A DNA stretch of 64,000 bases from Lachnospiraceae bacterium (GCA_031272985.1 JAISSU010000024.1:88285-152284), one strand, 5' to 3'; shown: positions 25,804 to 34,157, counted from the stretch's first letter. The notes: generated from the letters alone by a model not told the origin. Program-made: numbers and translations.

Positions 25804-26065
25804 GATTCTGAATCCGTCACAACGCCGGTCTTAATATCCAATTGATATCTCTGCCCATAATTTGATTCTTCTGCTATCATAGAATCTTCAATTAACATTA
25901 CATTGGCGTCCCAATAACAACCATCGCGTCCGACCACTTTTACGAGTCTGTCAAAAGTCACATTTTCAACATCAATGAAAGGCAAAGACTTTTTTATAAA
26001 ACCCTTTACAATGCCAATATATTCATCTTCGGATAGCTTCGGGGAGTCTTCATATTTTTTTTCAT
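25800..26065 (-). pseudogene. Small gene with a frameshift in an A8 tract
   Basis: AAAGGAG and ATG 26065 open a frame that stops after 19 codons. The next frame is open to 25800 and reads YEDSPKLSEDEYIGIVKG, then FIDVENVTFDRLVKVVG and a C-terminus ending TDSES. The ATG is followed by eight A (26055-26062); one extra A would join the two into a single protein of about 88 aa beginning MKKKYEDSPKL. It could be a sequencing error, a phase-variable or slippage-read gene, or a recent pseudogene. I do not recognise the family. It lies after rpmA and overlaps the TTG start of the AI-2E-family gene. Confidence 0.6.
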
Positions 26066-26165
26066 AAGAAATCTCCTTTTGAGGAATAAAAGAATTTCTG
26101 TAAATTGTCCGTATTACAGAAATCGGACAGGATTTCTCCCGCCCGATTTATTTAAATAATGATAT

Positions 26166-26450
26166 TTATTCTGCTTTTTCGTATATTGAGACCTGTTTTT
26201 TGTCCCTGCCCTTTCGTTCGTAACGGACTACCCCGTCGACAAGTGCGAATAATGTGTCGTCGCCGCCGCGCCCGACGTTTATGCCCGGATGGATTTTCGT
26301 GCCTCGCTGTCTGTAAAGGATATTGCCGGCCTTTACGAACTGCCCGTCGGCTCTTTTAGCACCGAGTCTCTTTGATTCGGAATCTCTTCCGTTTTTAGTT
26401 GAACCAACGCCCTTTTTATGGGCGAAGTATTGAAGGTTTAATTTCAGCAT
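26166..26450 (-). CDS. rpmA: 50S ribosomal protein L27 with cleavable N-terminus
   Basis: [36 protein letters not shown] is the Firmicute L27 form. Its first nine residues end LQYF, the extension that the protease Prp removes to expose the functional N-terminus at the peptidyl-transferase centre. The prp gene lies directly upstream, as expected. ATG 26450 follows GGGAGG. The usual downstream neighbour obgE is not present. Confidence 0.97.
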   Translation of the reverse strand: MLKLNLQYFAHKKGVGSTKNGRDSESKRLGAKRADGQFVKAGNILYRQRGTKIHPGINVGRGGDDTLFALVDGVVRYERKGRDKKQVSIYEKAE

Positions 26451-26524
26451 TTTATTTCCTCCCAATCGCCGCCTTAAGAATGCTCTTACCGGCTTTGTTA
26501 TGTTTATTAGCGTTTCTTAGATAA

Positions 26525-26863
26525 TTATTGTGCTTTCCTTTGGAATATTACATCAATATAATCTTTGTATTTCGGGTCCTCTTCCAAATCGGTCAGCCCT
26601 GTATACATGGATTTCAGCAGTAACTGTGCTTCGTCTGATGATGTGCCCTGAAGCATAAATCGAATGAGTCCGTTCTTTTCATCGGCTTCTATGTCGAACA
26701 AATCGTCACAAAAGCGTTCGATTGAATTAACCGTATTTTGGATGAGCATCGAGGCTGCTGCACAAACGACATCTTTGCCCTTCTTAGCGTATCCTGCGTG
26801 GTCTTTAGCTTCAAATCCAAGACAACGATTAGCCTCATCCTGTAGGACTGTTATCTTAAGCAT
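26525..26863 (-). CDS. prp: Ribosomal-processing cysteine protease Prp
   Basis: Prp (YsxB) cleaves the N-terminal extension of L27. The catalytic His is in AKDHAGYAKKGKD and the Cys in VVCAAASML, with normal spacing. About 112 aa from ATG 26863, which overlaps the rplU stop; an in-frame TTG at 26875 is an alternative start. It lies between rplU and rpmA, its conserved place in Firmicutes. Confidence 0.95.
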   Translation of the reverse strand: MLKITVLQDEANRCLGFEAKDHAGYAKKGKDVVCAAASMLIQNTVNSIERFCDDLFDIEADEKNGLIRFMLQGTSSDEAQLLLKSMYTGLTDLEEDPKYKDYIDVIFQRKAQ

Positions 26864-27164
26864 GGATTTTATCAATCCTAACGGCAGTAAATAGCTGTCT
26901 GTGACCGTTTTTCTTGTGATAACCGCTCTTTCTCTTATACTTGTAAACTATGACTTTCTTTCCTTTTCCATTCTCGACTACGGTCGCGTCTACTTTCGCT
27001 TCGCTAATCGTAGGATCACCGACTTTCATCTCATCTCCCGAAACCGCGAGAACCTGGTCAAAAGTGTATGATTCCCCTTCTTCGACTCCGAGCTTCTCAA
27101 CACGTACTATGTCACCTTCAGCGACCTTGTACTGTTTTCCGCCTGTAGCTATGATTGCGTACAT
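26856..27164 (-). CDS. rplU: 50S ribosomal protein L21
   Basis: YAIIATGGKQYKVAEGDIVRVEKL is the family start, and VIVYKYKRKSGYHKKNGHRQLFTAVRIDKI is the RNA-binding C-terminus. 102 aa from ATG 27164, seven bases after AGGAGG. Confidence 0.97.
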   Translation of the reverse strand: MYAIIATGGKQYKVAEGDIVRVEKLGVEEGESYTFDQVLAVSGDEMKVGDPTISEAKVDATVVENGKGKKVIVYKYKRKSGYHKKNGHRQLFTAVRIDKIHA

Positions 27165-27202
27165 TAAAACACCTCCTGAAAATATACTCGCCAACTTCGG
27201 TG

Positions 27203-27220
27203 GTCTATCACTTAATAGAC
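27203..27220 (-). promoter_or_regulatory. Hairpin of a candidate L21 leader
   Basis: GTCTAT and ATAGAC pair around a 6-nt loop, 39 bp before rplU, in a region where Firmicutes carry an L21 leader. Position and hairpin are the only support. Confidence 0.4.
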
Positions 27221-27280
27221 GCTTAACAATACCTCATTGAGCGGCACGCCATGACAGTTTAGCAAACATGACCTATAAAG

Positions 27281-27703
27281 TCAAGTATTTTCAACGGATT
27301 CCTCTTTAGATTTATCATAGAAATAACCAATAATATCTCTTCTGGTAATAATTCCGATAAAGCTGCCCTCATCATCCACGACCGGAACATAATTTTGCTC
27401 CATCGCCTTTTCAATCAAATCCTCCATGCGGGAACTCGCCTTTACACATTGGTAATCAACTCGGCGCTCTATCTTCAGAATACTGATATTCTCGGCATTT
27501 TTCAGGCTTTCCAGCCCGAGCTTTTTGATTCCCCAAAGCAAATCTCCTTCGGTAATTGTGCCGACATACTTTCCGTCTTTTTGGATGATTGGAACGCATG
27601 AAAACTTATGATACTCCATTATCTCAAGGGCCTGGCGCAATGTATGATAATCGTAAACATAGGCAATCTGACCCTTTGGCTTAAGAAAAAATAATATATT
27701 CAT
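27281..27703 (-). CDS. CBS-domain-pair protein
   Basis: 140 aa made of two CBS domains: residues ~15-65 (TLRQALEIMEYHKFSCVPIIQKDGKYVGTITEGDLLW) and ~80-130 (SRMEDLIEKAMEQNYVPVVDDEGSFIGIITRRDIIGYF). Such pairs bind adenine nucleotides or S-adenosyl compounds and sense energy or metabolite state. No effector domain is attached. It follows lysC by 48 bp, probably in one transcript, but a functional link is unproven. Confidence 0.88.
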   Translation of the reverse strand: MNILFFLKPKGQIAYVYDYHTLRQALEIMEYHKFSCVPIIQKDGKYVGTITEGDLLWGIKKLGLESLKNAENISILKIERRVDYQCVKASSRMEDLIEKAMEQNYVPVVDDEGSFIGIITRRDIIGYFYDKSKEESVENT

Positions 27704-27751
27704 ATCCCCGACTCCTGTGGTTTACTGCTATTACTATACCAATAAAATATG

Positions 27752-29071
27752 TCAGATTTGTGTACTCACAAAGATATCATAAATGGCTCTGATAGCGGTT
27801 TCAAAATCATTGTTTCTGACACCGATAATGATATTTAGTTCGCTCGAACCCTGATCGATCATTTTTACATTAACATTTGCGTGTGCCAACGCAGAAAAAA
27901 TTCTGCCGGAAGTTCCGCGTGTAGACTTCATTCCGCGTCCGACGACGGCTACCAGAGCCAGATCAGATTCCAACTCCACCATATCGGGCGAAACGGCTCG
28001 ATGAATCCCCGCTATGACCTTTTGTTCATTTTCTTCAAATTCATCCTTATGAACGAAAATCGTCATGGTATCAATGCCGGAGGGCATGTGCTCTATTGAA
28101 ATATGATTATCCTCAAAGACTTCGAGAACTCTTTTGCAGAATCCTATTTCAGAATTCATCATGGCTTTTTCTATTGTAATTGAGGCAAAATCACGTTTTC
28201 CGGCGATTCCCGTTATCGTAAATCGCGGTTGTCTACATGTACTCTCGACTATTAGCGTCCCTTTATCATCCGGCGAATTAGTGTTCCTTATATTAATTGG
28301 TATTCCTTCCTTTCGAACCGGGAAAATGGACGCCTCATGCAAGACTCCCGCCCCCATATACGAAAGCTCGCGCAATTCCCTATATGTCAGCACGTCAATA
28401 GATTTCGGATTATTTACAACTGCGGGGTCAGCGATAAGAAAACCGGAAACATCAGTCCAGTTTTCGTACATGTCGGCATTCACCGCTTTAGCAATCAATG
28501 AACCGGTGATATCGGAACCACCGCGCGAAAATGTAACGATCTCGCCGTTTCTCTTCGCCCCGTAAAACCCAGGAATAACCGCTTTTTGATTTCTTCTGAG
28601 GGCTTCCTTTAGCCTGTGGTTCGTCTCGTCAACTTCCAGTTCTTTATTGTCATTGAAAATAACCAAATCCTTTGCGTCTAAAAAAGGAAATTCTAGATAA
28701 GCGGCAAGAATCAGCCCGTTCAAATACTCTCCTCGAGATGCCGTATAATCGCTGTCGCCGCACTCATCCAATTTATTCTTAATTTTCTCAAATTCTTCAT
28801 CCAAAGAAAGATGCAGTCCCAACCCGCTGATTATGTCGTCAAACCTGCTCTTAATATTGGAAAGCTCTTCAGCAAAACCCTGACCGCTAAGTGCCAGCGC
28901 ATGGCAATTATAAAGCATGTCCGTCACTTTTCTGTCATTAGGTGTGCGTCTCCCCGGTGCGGAGGGGACTACTAAAGTTCGTCCTTCATCTTTTTGGATA
29001 ATCTTAAGCACTTTTTCGAATTGTTTTGCACTGGCGAGTGAAGTGCCGCCGAATTTAACAACCTTAATCAT
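27752..29071 (-). CDS. lysC: Aspartate kinase
   Basis: First step of the aspartate family (Lys, Thr, Met). KVVKFGGTSLASAKQFEKV is the kinase start, and VIPGFYGAKRNGEIVTFSRGGSDITGSLIAKAVNA is the catalytic core. Two ACT domains follow (from ~300: ITIEKAMMNSEIGFCKRVLEVFEDNHISIEHM and VAVVGRGMKSTRGTSGRIFSALAHANVNVKMIDQGSSE), so it is likely feedback-inhibited. 439 aa, standalone type. It lies downstream of metY, linking aspartate-family flux to methionine. Confidence 0.96.
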   Translation of the reverse strand: MIKVVKFGGTSLASAKQFEKVLKIIQKDEGRTLVVPSAPGRRTPNDRKVTDMLYNCHALALSGQGFAEELSNIKSRFDDIISGLGLHLSLDEEFEKIKNKLDECGDSDYTASRGEYLNGLILAAYLEFPFLDAKDLVIFNDNKELEVDETNHRLKEALRRNQKAVIPGFYGAKRNGEIVTFSRGGSDITGSLIAKAVNADMYENWTDVSGFLIADPAVVNNPKSIDVLTYRELRELSYMGAGVLHEASIFPVRKEGIPINIRNTNSPDDKGTLIVESTCRQPRFTITGIAGKRDFASITIEKAMMNSEIGFCKRVLEVFEDNHISIEHMPSGIDTMTIFVHKDEFEENEQKVIAGIHRAVSPDMVELESDLALVAVVGRGMKSTRGTSGRIFSALAHANVNVKMIDQGSSELNIIIGVRNNDFETAIRAIYDIFVSTQI

Positions 29072-29145
29072 TGCAGTAAGTTTCCTTTCCGTCGCGTCAT
29101 GGACAGTATTCTACACCTTTAAACCATGTGAGGCAATAAAAATTT

Positions 29146-29180
29146 GCAAAAGGATGCATACAAAGGATGCATACTTTTGC
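29146..29180 (-). terminator. Hairpin built from a 13-bp tandem repeat, before lysC
   Basis: AAAGGATGCATAC occurs twice in perfect tandem (29149-29174). Because it contains the palindrome ATGCAT, it folds into a 14-position stem with one mismatch; on the minus strand AAATTTTT follows. It could be a second metY terminator or an attenuator for lysC. Confidence 0.55.
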
Positions 29181-29186
29181 TCGGAA

Positions 29187-29218
29187 TAAAAAAACACCCC
29201 GCCGATTTTGCAGGGTGT
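29187..29218 (-). terminator. Terminator of metY
   Basis: ACACCCTGC pairs with GCGGGGTGT (one mismatch) and is followed by seven T, 16 bp after the metY stop. Confidence 0.88.
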
Positions 29219-29233
29219 AGAAGGAGAAACAGA

Positions 29234-30523
29234 TTAAACCGCTTCAAAGGCTTTATCTATGGCATAAATCAAATCGTCAATATTTTCAGTCCCTATCGAA
29301 AAACGAATGGTATTCTGGTGAATAGCAGCGTCTTCAAGCTCTTCGGGACTCATCTGTGAATGGGTGGTCGTCGCCGGGTGAATGACAAGCGATTTCACGT
29401 CTGCAACATTGGCGAGCAGAGAGAATATATCCAGATTATCAATGAATCTGAAAGCTTCCTCAACGCCGCCCTTTATATCAAATGTGAAAATCGAAGCGCC
29501 GCCGTTCGGGAAATATTTTTCATAAAGTGCATGGTAAGGATTATCAGGAAGTGCCGGATGATAAACAGTCTCAACCTTAGGATGATTCTTAAGGTATTCG
29601 ACAATTTTAACCGTATTCTCAACATGTCTTTCGACACGAAGGGATAAAGTCTCAACTCCCTGCAATAAAAGGAATGCGTTAAACGGAGAAATCGCCGCAC
29701 CTGTATCGCGAAGAATAACAGCACGTATACGTGTAACAAAAGCCGCCGCTCCCGCAACATCAGCAAATACAGCACCATGATAATTCGGATCCGGCTCGGT
29801 AATCTTCGGATATTTTCCTGATGCTTTCCAATCGAATTTTCCGGAATCAACAATGATTCCACCGAGTGTCGTTCCGTGACCGCCTATAAATTTCGTGGCT
29901 GAATGCACAACAATATCAGCTCCATATTCGAAAGGACGAAGCAGATAAGGCGTGGCGAAGGTACTATCTACCACAAGAACAATATTATGTTTGTGTGCGA
30001 TATCAGCAACCTCCTGCAAATCGACAAGATTCGCGTCCGGATTTCCTATAGTCTCAACAAATAATGCTTTAGTATTTTCGGTAATGGCATCCTCCCAAGC
30101 ATTCGGTACGTCGGGATCAATGAATGTCGTGGTTACACCAAAGGTCTTAAAGGTATTCGCCAGAAGGTTGTAGGAACCACCATAGATATATTTGCTGGAA
30201 ACAATGTGGTCACCGATTCCGGTAAGATTCTGGAATGTATAGGTGATAGCCGCAGCCCCACTGGCTAAAGCCAAAGCGGCAACACCGCCCTCCAAAGCGG
30301 CGAGCCTTTTTTCAAGGACATCCTGTGTCGAATTCGTAAGTCTTCCATAAATATTACCCGCGTCTCTTAAGCCAAAACGGTCAGCTGCATGCTGCGCGTT
30401 ATGAAAAACGTAAGACGTCGTCTGGTAAATGGGAACCGCTCTCGCGTCGGTAACCGGGTCTGCCTGCTCCTGTCCCACATGGAGCTGAAGCGTTTCAAAC
30501 TTGTACTCTTTTTTCTCAGCCAT
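29234..30523 (-). CDS. metY: O-acetylhomoserine sulfhydrylase
   Basis: PLP enzyme forming homocysteine from O-acetylhomoserine and sulfide. [31 protein letters not shown] is the MetY start; the PLP lysine is in [26 protein letters not shown] near residue 210. The C-terminus [18 protein letters not shown] matches the family. 429 aa, longer than cystathionine gamma-synthases (~380) as expected for MetY. With the acetyl-type MetA it completes direct sulfhydrylation. Confidence 0.96.
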   Translation of the reverse strand: MAEKKEYKFETLQLHVGQEQADPVTDARAVPIYQTTSYVFHNAQHAADRFGLRDAGNIYGRLTNSTQDVLEKRLAALEGGVAALALASGAAAITYTFQNLTGIGDHIVSSKYIYGGSYNLLANTFKTFGVTTTFIDPDVPNAWEDAITENTKALFVETIGNPDANLVDLQEVADIAHKHNIVLVVDSTFATPYLLRPFEYGADIVVHSATKFIGGHGTTLGGIIVDSGKFDWKASGKYPKITEPDPNYHGAVFADVAGAAAFVTRIRAVILRDTGAAISPFNAFLLLQGVETLSLRVERHVENTVKIVEYLKNHPKVETVYHPALPDNPYHALYEKYFPNGGASIFTFDIKGGVEEAFRFIDNLDIFSLLANVADVKSLVIHPATTTHSQMSPEELEDAAIHQNTIRFSIGTENIDDLIYAIDKAFEAV

Positions 30524-30585
30524 CTTTTTCTCTCCTCAAATTCACCATAGAAATTTTAATAACTTATAATTCTTATATGTATTAT

Positions 30586-30603
30586 GGGTTTTAATATAAA
30601 CCC
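30586..30603. promoter_or_regulatory. Inverted repeat over the metY -10 box
   Basis: GGGTTT and AAACCC flank TAATAT; the -10 hexamer lies within, so a bound repressor would block metY. The binding factor is unknown. Confidence 0.4.
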
Positions 30604-30622
30604 TCTTTTTATTCAATGTCAA
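30593..30622 (-). promoter_or_regulatory. Promoter of metY
   Basis: Minus-strand TTGACA (30617-30622) and TATATT (30593-30598) are 18 bp apart. Confidence 0.65.
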
Positions 30623-30659
30623 GAGTCTTTTTAAATTTTTTTAAATTATTTATTTTTTG

Positions 30660-30688
30660 TTGACATTTTTTCACAAACATGTTAATCT
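30660..30688 (+). promoter_or_regulatory. Promoter of the cold-shock gene
   Basis: TTGACA (30660-30665), 17-bp spacer, TAATCT (30683-30688), with a 5' leader of about 64 nt before the ATG. Confidence 0.7.
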
Positions 30689-30695
30689 AATCGCT

Positions 30696-30721
30696 GTATA
30701 CGCAGGAATTTTCCTGTATAC
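30696..30721 (+). promoter_or_regulatory. Hairpin at the 5' end of the cold-shock mRNA
   Basis: GTATA and CAGGAA pair with TTCCTG and TATAC, with a 2-nt bulge and a 2-nt centre. It starts at the predicted transcript 5' end and could affect stability or act as a thermosensor. Confidence 0.45.
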
Positions 30722-30758
30722 GGTATCTGTTAGGTAATTTATATGGAGGTAACACGCA

Positions 30759-30959
30759 ATGAGCAAGGGTACTGTTAAGTGGTTTAACAACCAAAAAGGC
30801 TATGGCTTCATTTCCGATGAGTCCGGCAACGACGTTTTCGTACATTATTCCGGATTGAACATGGACGGCTTCAAATCTCTTGAAGAGGGACAGGAAGTAG
30901 AGTTCGATATTACGGACGGAGCAAAAGGCCCTCAAGCGACCAATGTAACGAAGCTGTAA
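30759..30959 (+). CDS. Cold-shock protein (CspA family)
   Basis: 66-aa OB-fold RNA chaperone. RNP1 is KGYGFIS and RNP2 is VFVHYSGL, with [11 protein letters not shown] at the start and [10 protein letters not shown] at the end. GGAGG lies nine bases before the ATG. It stands alone, with a structured leader and a double hairpin downstream. Confidence 0.97.
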   Translation: MSKGTVKWFNNQKGYGFISDESGNDVFVHYSGLNMDGFKSLEEGQEVEFDITDGAKGPQATNVTKL

Positions 30960-31084
30960 TGAATCAAAAACGGAATTTATGATGTACCTTTTTACTAATA
31001 TAGAGCGAGAGTGCGCTAATATTTAATATCTAGAAGAACCGCGATTAATAGTTATGAGGGAATAATGCACCATAAGTAAACGGG

Positions 31085-31146
31085 ACCGTAGCCAAATGGC
31101 TGCGGTCGTACTATGTAAAGATATATTACATAATACGACCGCTTTT
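31085..31146 (+). terminator. Overlapping alternative hairpins after the cold-shock gene
   Basis: Hairpin 1: ACCGTAGCC (31085-31093) with GGCTGCGGT (31098-31106). Hairpin 2: GCGGTCGTA plus TATGTAA (31102-31118) with TTACATA plus TACGACCGC (31126-31142), followed by TTTT. They share bases 31102-31106, so only one can form fully. Hairpin 2 is the likely terminator. Confidence 0.6.
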
Positions 31147-31166
31147 AAATTTTATATTTACTGTAT

Positions 31167-31604
31167 TTACTGATTCGCTTTGTATGCCTCGTCGGCTTCC
31201 CAAACTTTAAACCCGTTTGTCTCTAATATCTCCACTACCTTTTGCGGATTATCGCTCTTTAAGATAACGGATGCCGCGTCACCGTTTGCGAACGCGTACA
31301 TATACTCAATATTGATATTACCATCCACTATTTTTTCCATTGCTTTGGCAAGTGAACCGCTTGCGTGCGAGACCTGCATGGCGACAACCTCTGTCAGCTT
31401 TGCCGTTATCTCAGCCGATTTCAGAATCTCCCTTCCTTTTTCAGGATCCGAAACTATCATTCTGAGCATACCAAAATCCTCGGTATCAGCAAGGCTCAAA
31501 GCCACAATATTTACATCATTTTTTCCAAGCAATCCGAGAACCTCATTGAGGCGTCCTTCTCTGTTTTCGATGAATACGGACAGCTGTTTAATTGTTTTGC
31601 TCAT
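31167..31604 (-). CDS. ACT-domain protein (two ACT repeats)
   Basis: 145 aa with two ACT domains: KQLSVFIENREGRLNEVLGLLGKNDVNIVALSLADTEDFGMLRMIVSDPEKG and SGSLAKAMEKIVDGNINIEYMYAFANGDAASVILKSDNPQKVVEIL. Such proteins often accompany phenylacetate-CoA ligase genes and probably bind aromatic amino acids or related ligands. It follows paaK (31695-33026) and has a sister at 33087-33506. Confidence 0.9.
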   Translation of the reverse strand: MSKTIKQLSVFIENREGRLNEVLGLLGKNDVNIVALSLADTEDFGMLRMIVSDPEKGREILKSAEITAKLTEVVAMQVSHASGSLAKAMEKIVDGNINIEYMYAFANGDAASVILKSDNPQKVVEILETNGFKVWEADEAYKANQ

Positions 31605-31648
31605 TTAATGCCCCTCCTTATATATAATATGCAACGATTTTATTGTGC

Positions 31649-31674
31649 GGGCGGGATGACCCCGCCCCTACACA
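31649..31674. repeat. Short GGG-hairpin-CCC...TAC element, copy C
   Basis: GGGCGGG pairs with CCCGCCC around a 5-nt loop and continues CTACACA. Related to the elements at 18643 and 18694. Lies between paaK and the ACT gene. Confidence 0.5.
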
Positions 31675-31694
31675 GGTGTTTATTTCATTTCCGG

Positions 31695-33026
31695 TTATGA
31701 CAGGTCTCGTTTGTCAATCACGCGTTTTGCCTTGCCTTCGCTGCGTTCTATTGTTTTGGGCTCGACCAATTTCACGCGAACCGAGACGCCAAGGGCTGCT
31801 TTTAGCACGTTTCCGACCTTTGTTTTAAGTTCGTCTAATTTTCTGATCTCATCTGAGAAATAATGCTCATCCACTTCAACCATTACCGTAAGTACGTCGA
31901 GATTATTTTCACGTTCCACGATGAGCAGATAGTGCGGCGCAACCGTACCCATCGCAAGTAATGCGGTCTCGACCTGAGTCGGGAATACATTGACTCCGCG
32001 AATCACCTTCATATCATCGGTACGTCCTCTGAATTTGCTGATGCGAGGCAAAGTCCTGCCGCAATCGCAGGTTCCATGTGTAATATCAGTTAAATCCTTT
32101 GTGCGATAACGAAGCAAGGGCAGTGCCTCTTTCATAAGGGTCGTAAAAACAAGCTCTCCTGTCTCGCCGTCAGCGCAAGCTTCATGTGTCACAGGATTTA
32201 ATACCTCCGGATAGAAATAGTCTTCATATACATGCAGACCCTTTTGGTGGATGCAATCCATTGCAACACCAGGTCCAGAGATCTCACAAAGGCCATAAAT
32301 ATCAAAGCAATTAATGTGAAGAATACTCTCAATTTTCTTTCTCATCTCCTGAGTCCATGGCTCGGCACCGTGGATACCCGCCCTGATTTTCAGCCTGTCG
32401 ACTACCCCCTCTTCAACCATTGACTCCGCTAAATGAAGCGCATAAGAAGGTGTACATGCAAATGCCGTTGCCTCAAAATCCTCCATACAGGTCATCTGGC
32501 GCTTTGTATTACCGGAAGACATCGGAATCGCCATTGCGCCCAGTGCCTGGACTCCCAAATCCAAGCCCATACCGCCGGTAAAAAGTCCATATCCGTAACA
32601 AATATGAATCCTGTCTTCTTTGGTAAGCCCCGCCATTGTCAAAGCTCTCGCCACGCATTCGCCCCAGATGTCAACGTCTCTTTGGGTATATGGCACAACC
32701 GTTAATTTCCCTGTGGTCCCGGATGTTCCCTGAACACGGGCTATCCTTTCATTAGGAACCGCTAATAGCTTAAAGGGATAATGATCCCGCAGATCCTCCT
32801 TTGTGGTAAAAGGGAGTTTTCCAATGTCTTCTATTCCCTTGATGTCGCCGGGTAAAACCCCAAGATCATCCATCTTTTTACGGTAGAATTCCACATTTTC
32901 ATAGACTCTCTTTACAGTTTCCACTAACCGCTCACTTTGCAGGGCAGTCATCTCGTCGCGACTCGCACACTCTATTTTCGGGTCGCGAATTCGCTCTTTC
33001 CATTGCTCTTTTGGTATTGCTGTCAT
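31695..33026 (-). CDS. paaK: Phenylacetate-CoA ligase
   Basis: Adenylate-forming CoA ligase of 443 aa. The P-loop VQGTSGTTGKLTVVPYT lies near residue 97, PLLRYRTKDLTDITHGTCDCGRTLPRISKFRGRTDDMKVIRGVNVFPTQVE near 320-370, and the C-terminal catalytic Lys in SEGKAKRVIDKRDL. It probably converts aryl acetates to CoA esters, or in reverse yields ATP from arylacetyl-CoA made by IorAB. It is a paralogue of 36006-37316, and both lie in one gene block with iorAB. Confidence 0.93.
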   Translation of the reverse strand: MTAIPKEQWKERIRDPKIECASRDEMTALQSERLVETVKRVYENVEFYRKKMDDLGVLPGDIKGIEDIGKLPFTTKEDLRDHYPFKLLAVPNERIARVQGTSGTTGKLTVVPYTQRDVDIWGECVARALTMAGLTKEDRIHICYGYGLFTGGMGLDLGVQALGAMAIPMSSGNTKRQMTCMEDFEATAFACTPSYALHLAESMVEEGVVDRLKIRAGIHGAEPWTQEMRKKIESILHINCFDIYGLCEISGPGVAMDCIHQKGLHVYEDYFYPEVLNPVTHEACADGETGELVFTTLMKEALPLLRYRTKDLTDITHGTCDCGRTLPRISKFRGRTDDMKVIRGVNVFPTQVETALLAMGTVAPHYLLIVERENNLDVLTVMVEVDEHYFSDEIRKLDELKTKVGNVLKAALGVSVRVKLVEPKTIERSEGKAKRVIDKRDLS

Positions 33027-33086
33027 TGTATGTAACCCCCTTCTATTTTTTCGAAGTCATTTTCGGCTTCGTTTAACTCAGCTTAA

Positions 33087-33506
33087 TTATAATTCGTCAT
33101 CATTAACCAATGTAACTTTTGCTTCATTCAGAAGCTTAAGTGCTTCCTTTGTTTCACCCGTATGTAAAACCATAACAGGAGCCTTCCCCGAACGAATAAC
33201 GAAAGAATATATGTAATTGATATTAACATTACCATCAGCTAATTTACGGAGCATATAATTAAGGCTTCCCCTTTCATCCTTTAGTTCAGCTCCGATCACT
33301 TCCTGAACTCGGACAACGAAGCCTTTTGAAGTCAAGAACTCCTTTGCCTCAGTCGGTTTGTCAACCACGAGTCTAAGGATACCGAATTCCGGAGTATCAA
33401 AGGTCGCAAAGGCGCGAATATTGTATCCGGCTTCACTCAAGGCTTCTGTAATATTCGCCATACTGCCGGGGCGATTATCTACGAATACTGACAATTGTGA
33501 AATCAT
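33087..33506 (-). CDS. ACT-domain protein (two ACT repeats)
   Basis: 139 aa, two ACT domains: QLSVFVDNRPGSMANITEALSEAGYNIRAFATFDTPEFGILRLVVDKP and RGSLNYMLRKLADGNVNINYIYSFVIRSGKAPVMVLHTGE. Paralogue of 31167-31604. It sits between iorB and paaK in the same direction; AGGAGG precedes the ATG. It is likely a ligand sensor or allosteric partner for the ligase or oxidoreductase. Confidence 0.9.
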   Translation of the reverse strand: MISQLSVFVDNRPGSMANITEALSEAGYNIRAFATFDTPEFGILRLVVDKPTEAKEFLTSKGFVVRVQEVIGAELKDERGSLNYMLRKLADGNVNINYIYSFVIRSGKAPVMVLHTGETKEALKLLNEAKVTLVNDDEL

Positions 33507-33561
33507 AATTTACCTCCTGATTTACGGTTATTTTGCGGAACGCATGGCACATTCGTTTATT

Positions 33562-33591
33562 CGGGTCGCTGTTGCAGCGGCGTTCCCTACA
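33562..33591. repeat. Hairpin element ending CCCTACA, overlaps iorB stop
   Basis: GGGTCGCTG and CAGCGGCG form a stem and the element ends TTCCCTACA, as in copy C. Read on the minus strand, its TGTAGGG end supplies the TAG stop of iorB. Confidence 0.4.
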
Positions 33592-34156
33592 AATTATATC
33601 CTGTCATAAATGCCTTCAGGTTAATTTCTATCGTTTTTGGGGGAACGGTATTTTTTATTACGCTCTCCCATTCCTCAACTGTAAATTCCATGTGGCGAGC
33701 CGCGGCTCCTAAAACTATCAGGTTAAATACCCGCGGATTTCCAAGTTTCTTTGACTCTTCCGTTGCATTCACACGGTAAACCTTATATTCTTTTTCGAGA
33801 TTTTCGATAATATTTTCGGGGTACGTAGCAGCTCCAATTACCACAGGCATCGGATCTATGCGCCAATCATTTATAATAAGCGCACCGTCTTTCTTAAGGA
33901 AATGCGCATAACGAAGTGCTTCCAATCTCTCAAAAGCGATAATAACATCCGCACATCCTTCCTCGACTATCGGCTCCGCAACTTCTTCACCATAACGCAC
34001 GAAGGTTACGACGCTTCCGCCTCTTTGTGCCATTCCGTGGACTTCTGAGAGCTTTACATCAAATCCCTTTATTTTCGCAAGTCCCCCGAGTATTCGGCTC
34101 GTTAGAAGGGTGCCCTGACCGCCGACACCCACTATCATAATATTTCTCGTCGACAT
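33587..34156 (-). CDS. iorB: Indolepyruvate:ferredoxin oxidoreductase, beta subunit
   Basis: Gamma/beta-type subunit of the 2-oxoacid:ferredoxin oxidoreductase that oxidatively decarboxylates aryl pyruvates. NIMIVGVGGQGTLLTSRILGGLAKIKGFDVKLSEVHGMAQRGGSVVTFVRYG is diagnostic. 189 aa. It starts one base after the iorA stop. Its stop codon falls inside a short hairpin element. Confidence 0.95.
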   Translation of the reverse strand: MSTRNIMIVGVGGQGTLLTSRILGGLAKIKGFDVKLSEVHGMAQRGGSVVTFVRYGEEVAEPIVEEGCADVIIAFERLEALRYAHFLKKDGALIINDWRIDPMPVVIGAATYPENIIENLEKEYKVYRVNATEESKKLGNPRVFNLIVLGAAARHMEFTVEEWESVIKNTVPPKTIEINLKAFMTGYNL

Positions 34157-34157
34157 A

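Noticed and set aside
29072..29233. Possible lysine riboswitch before lysC
   Set aside because: The 160-bp gap is largely taken up by two hairpins with T-runs and is too short for the lysine aptamer plus expression platform.
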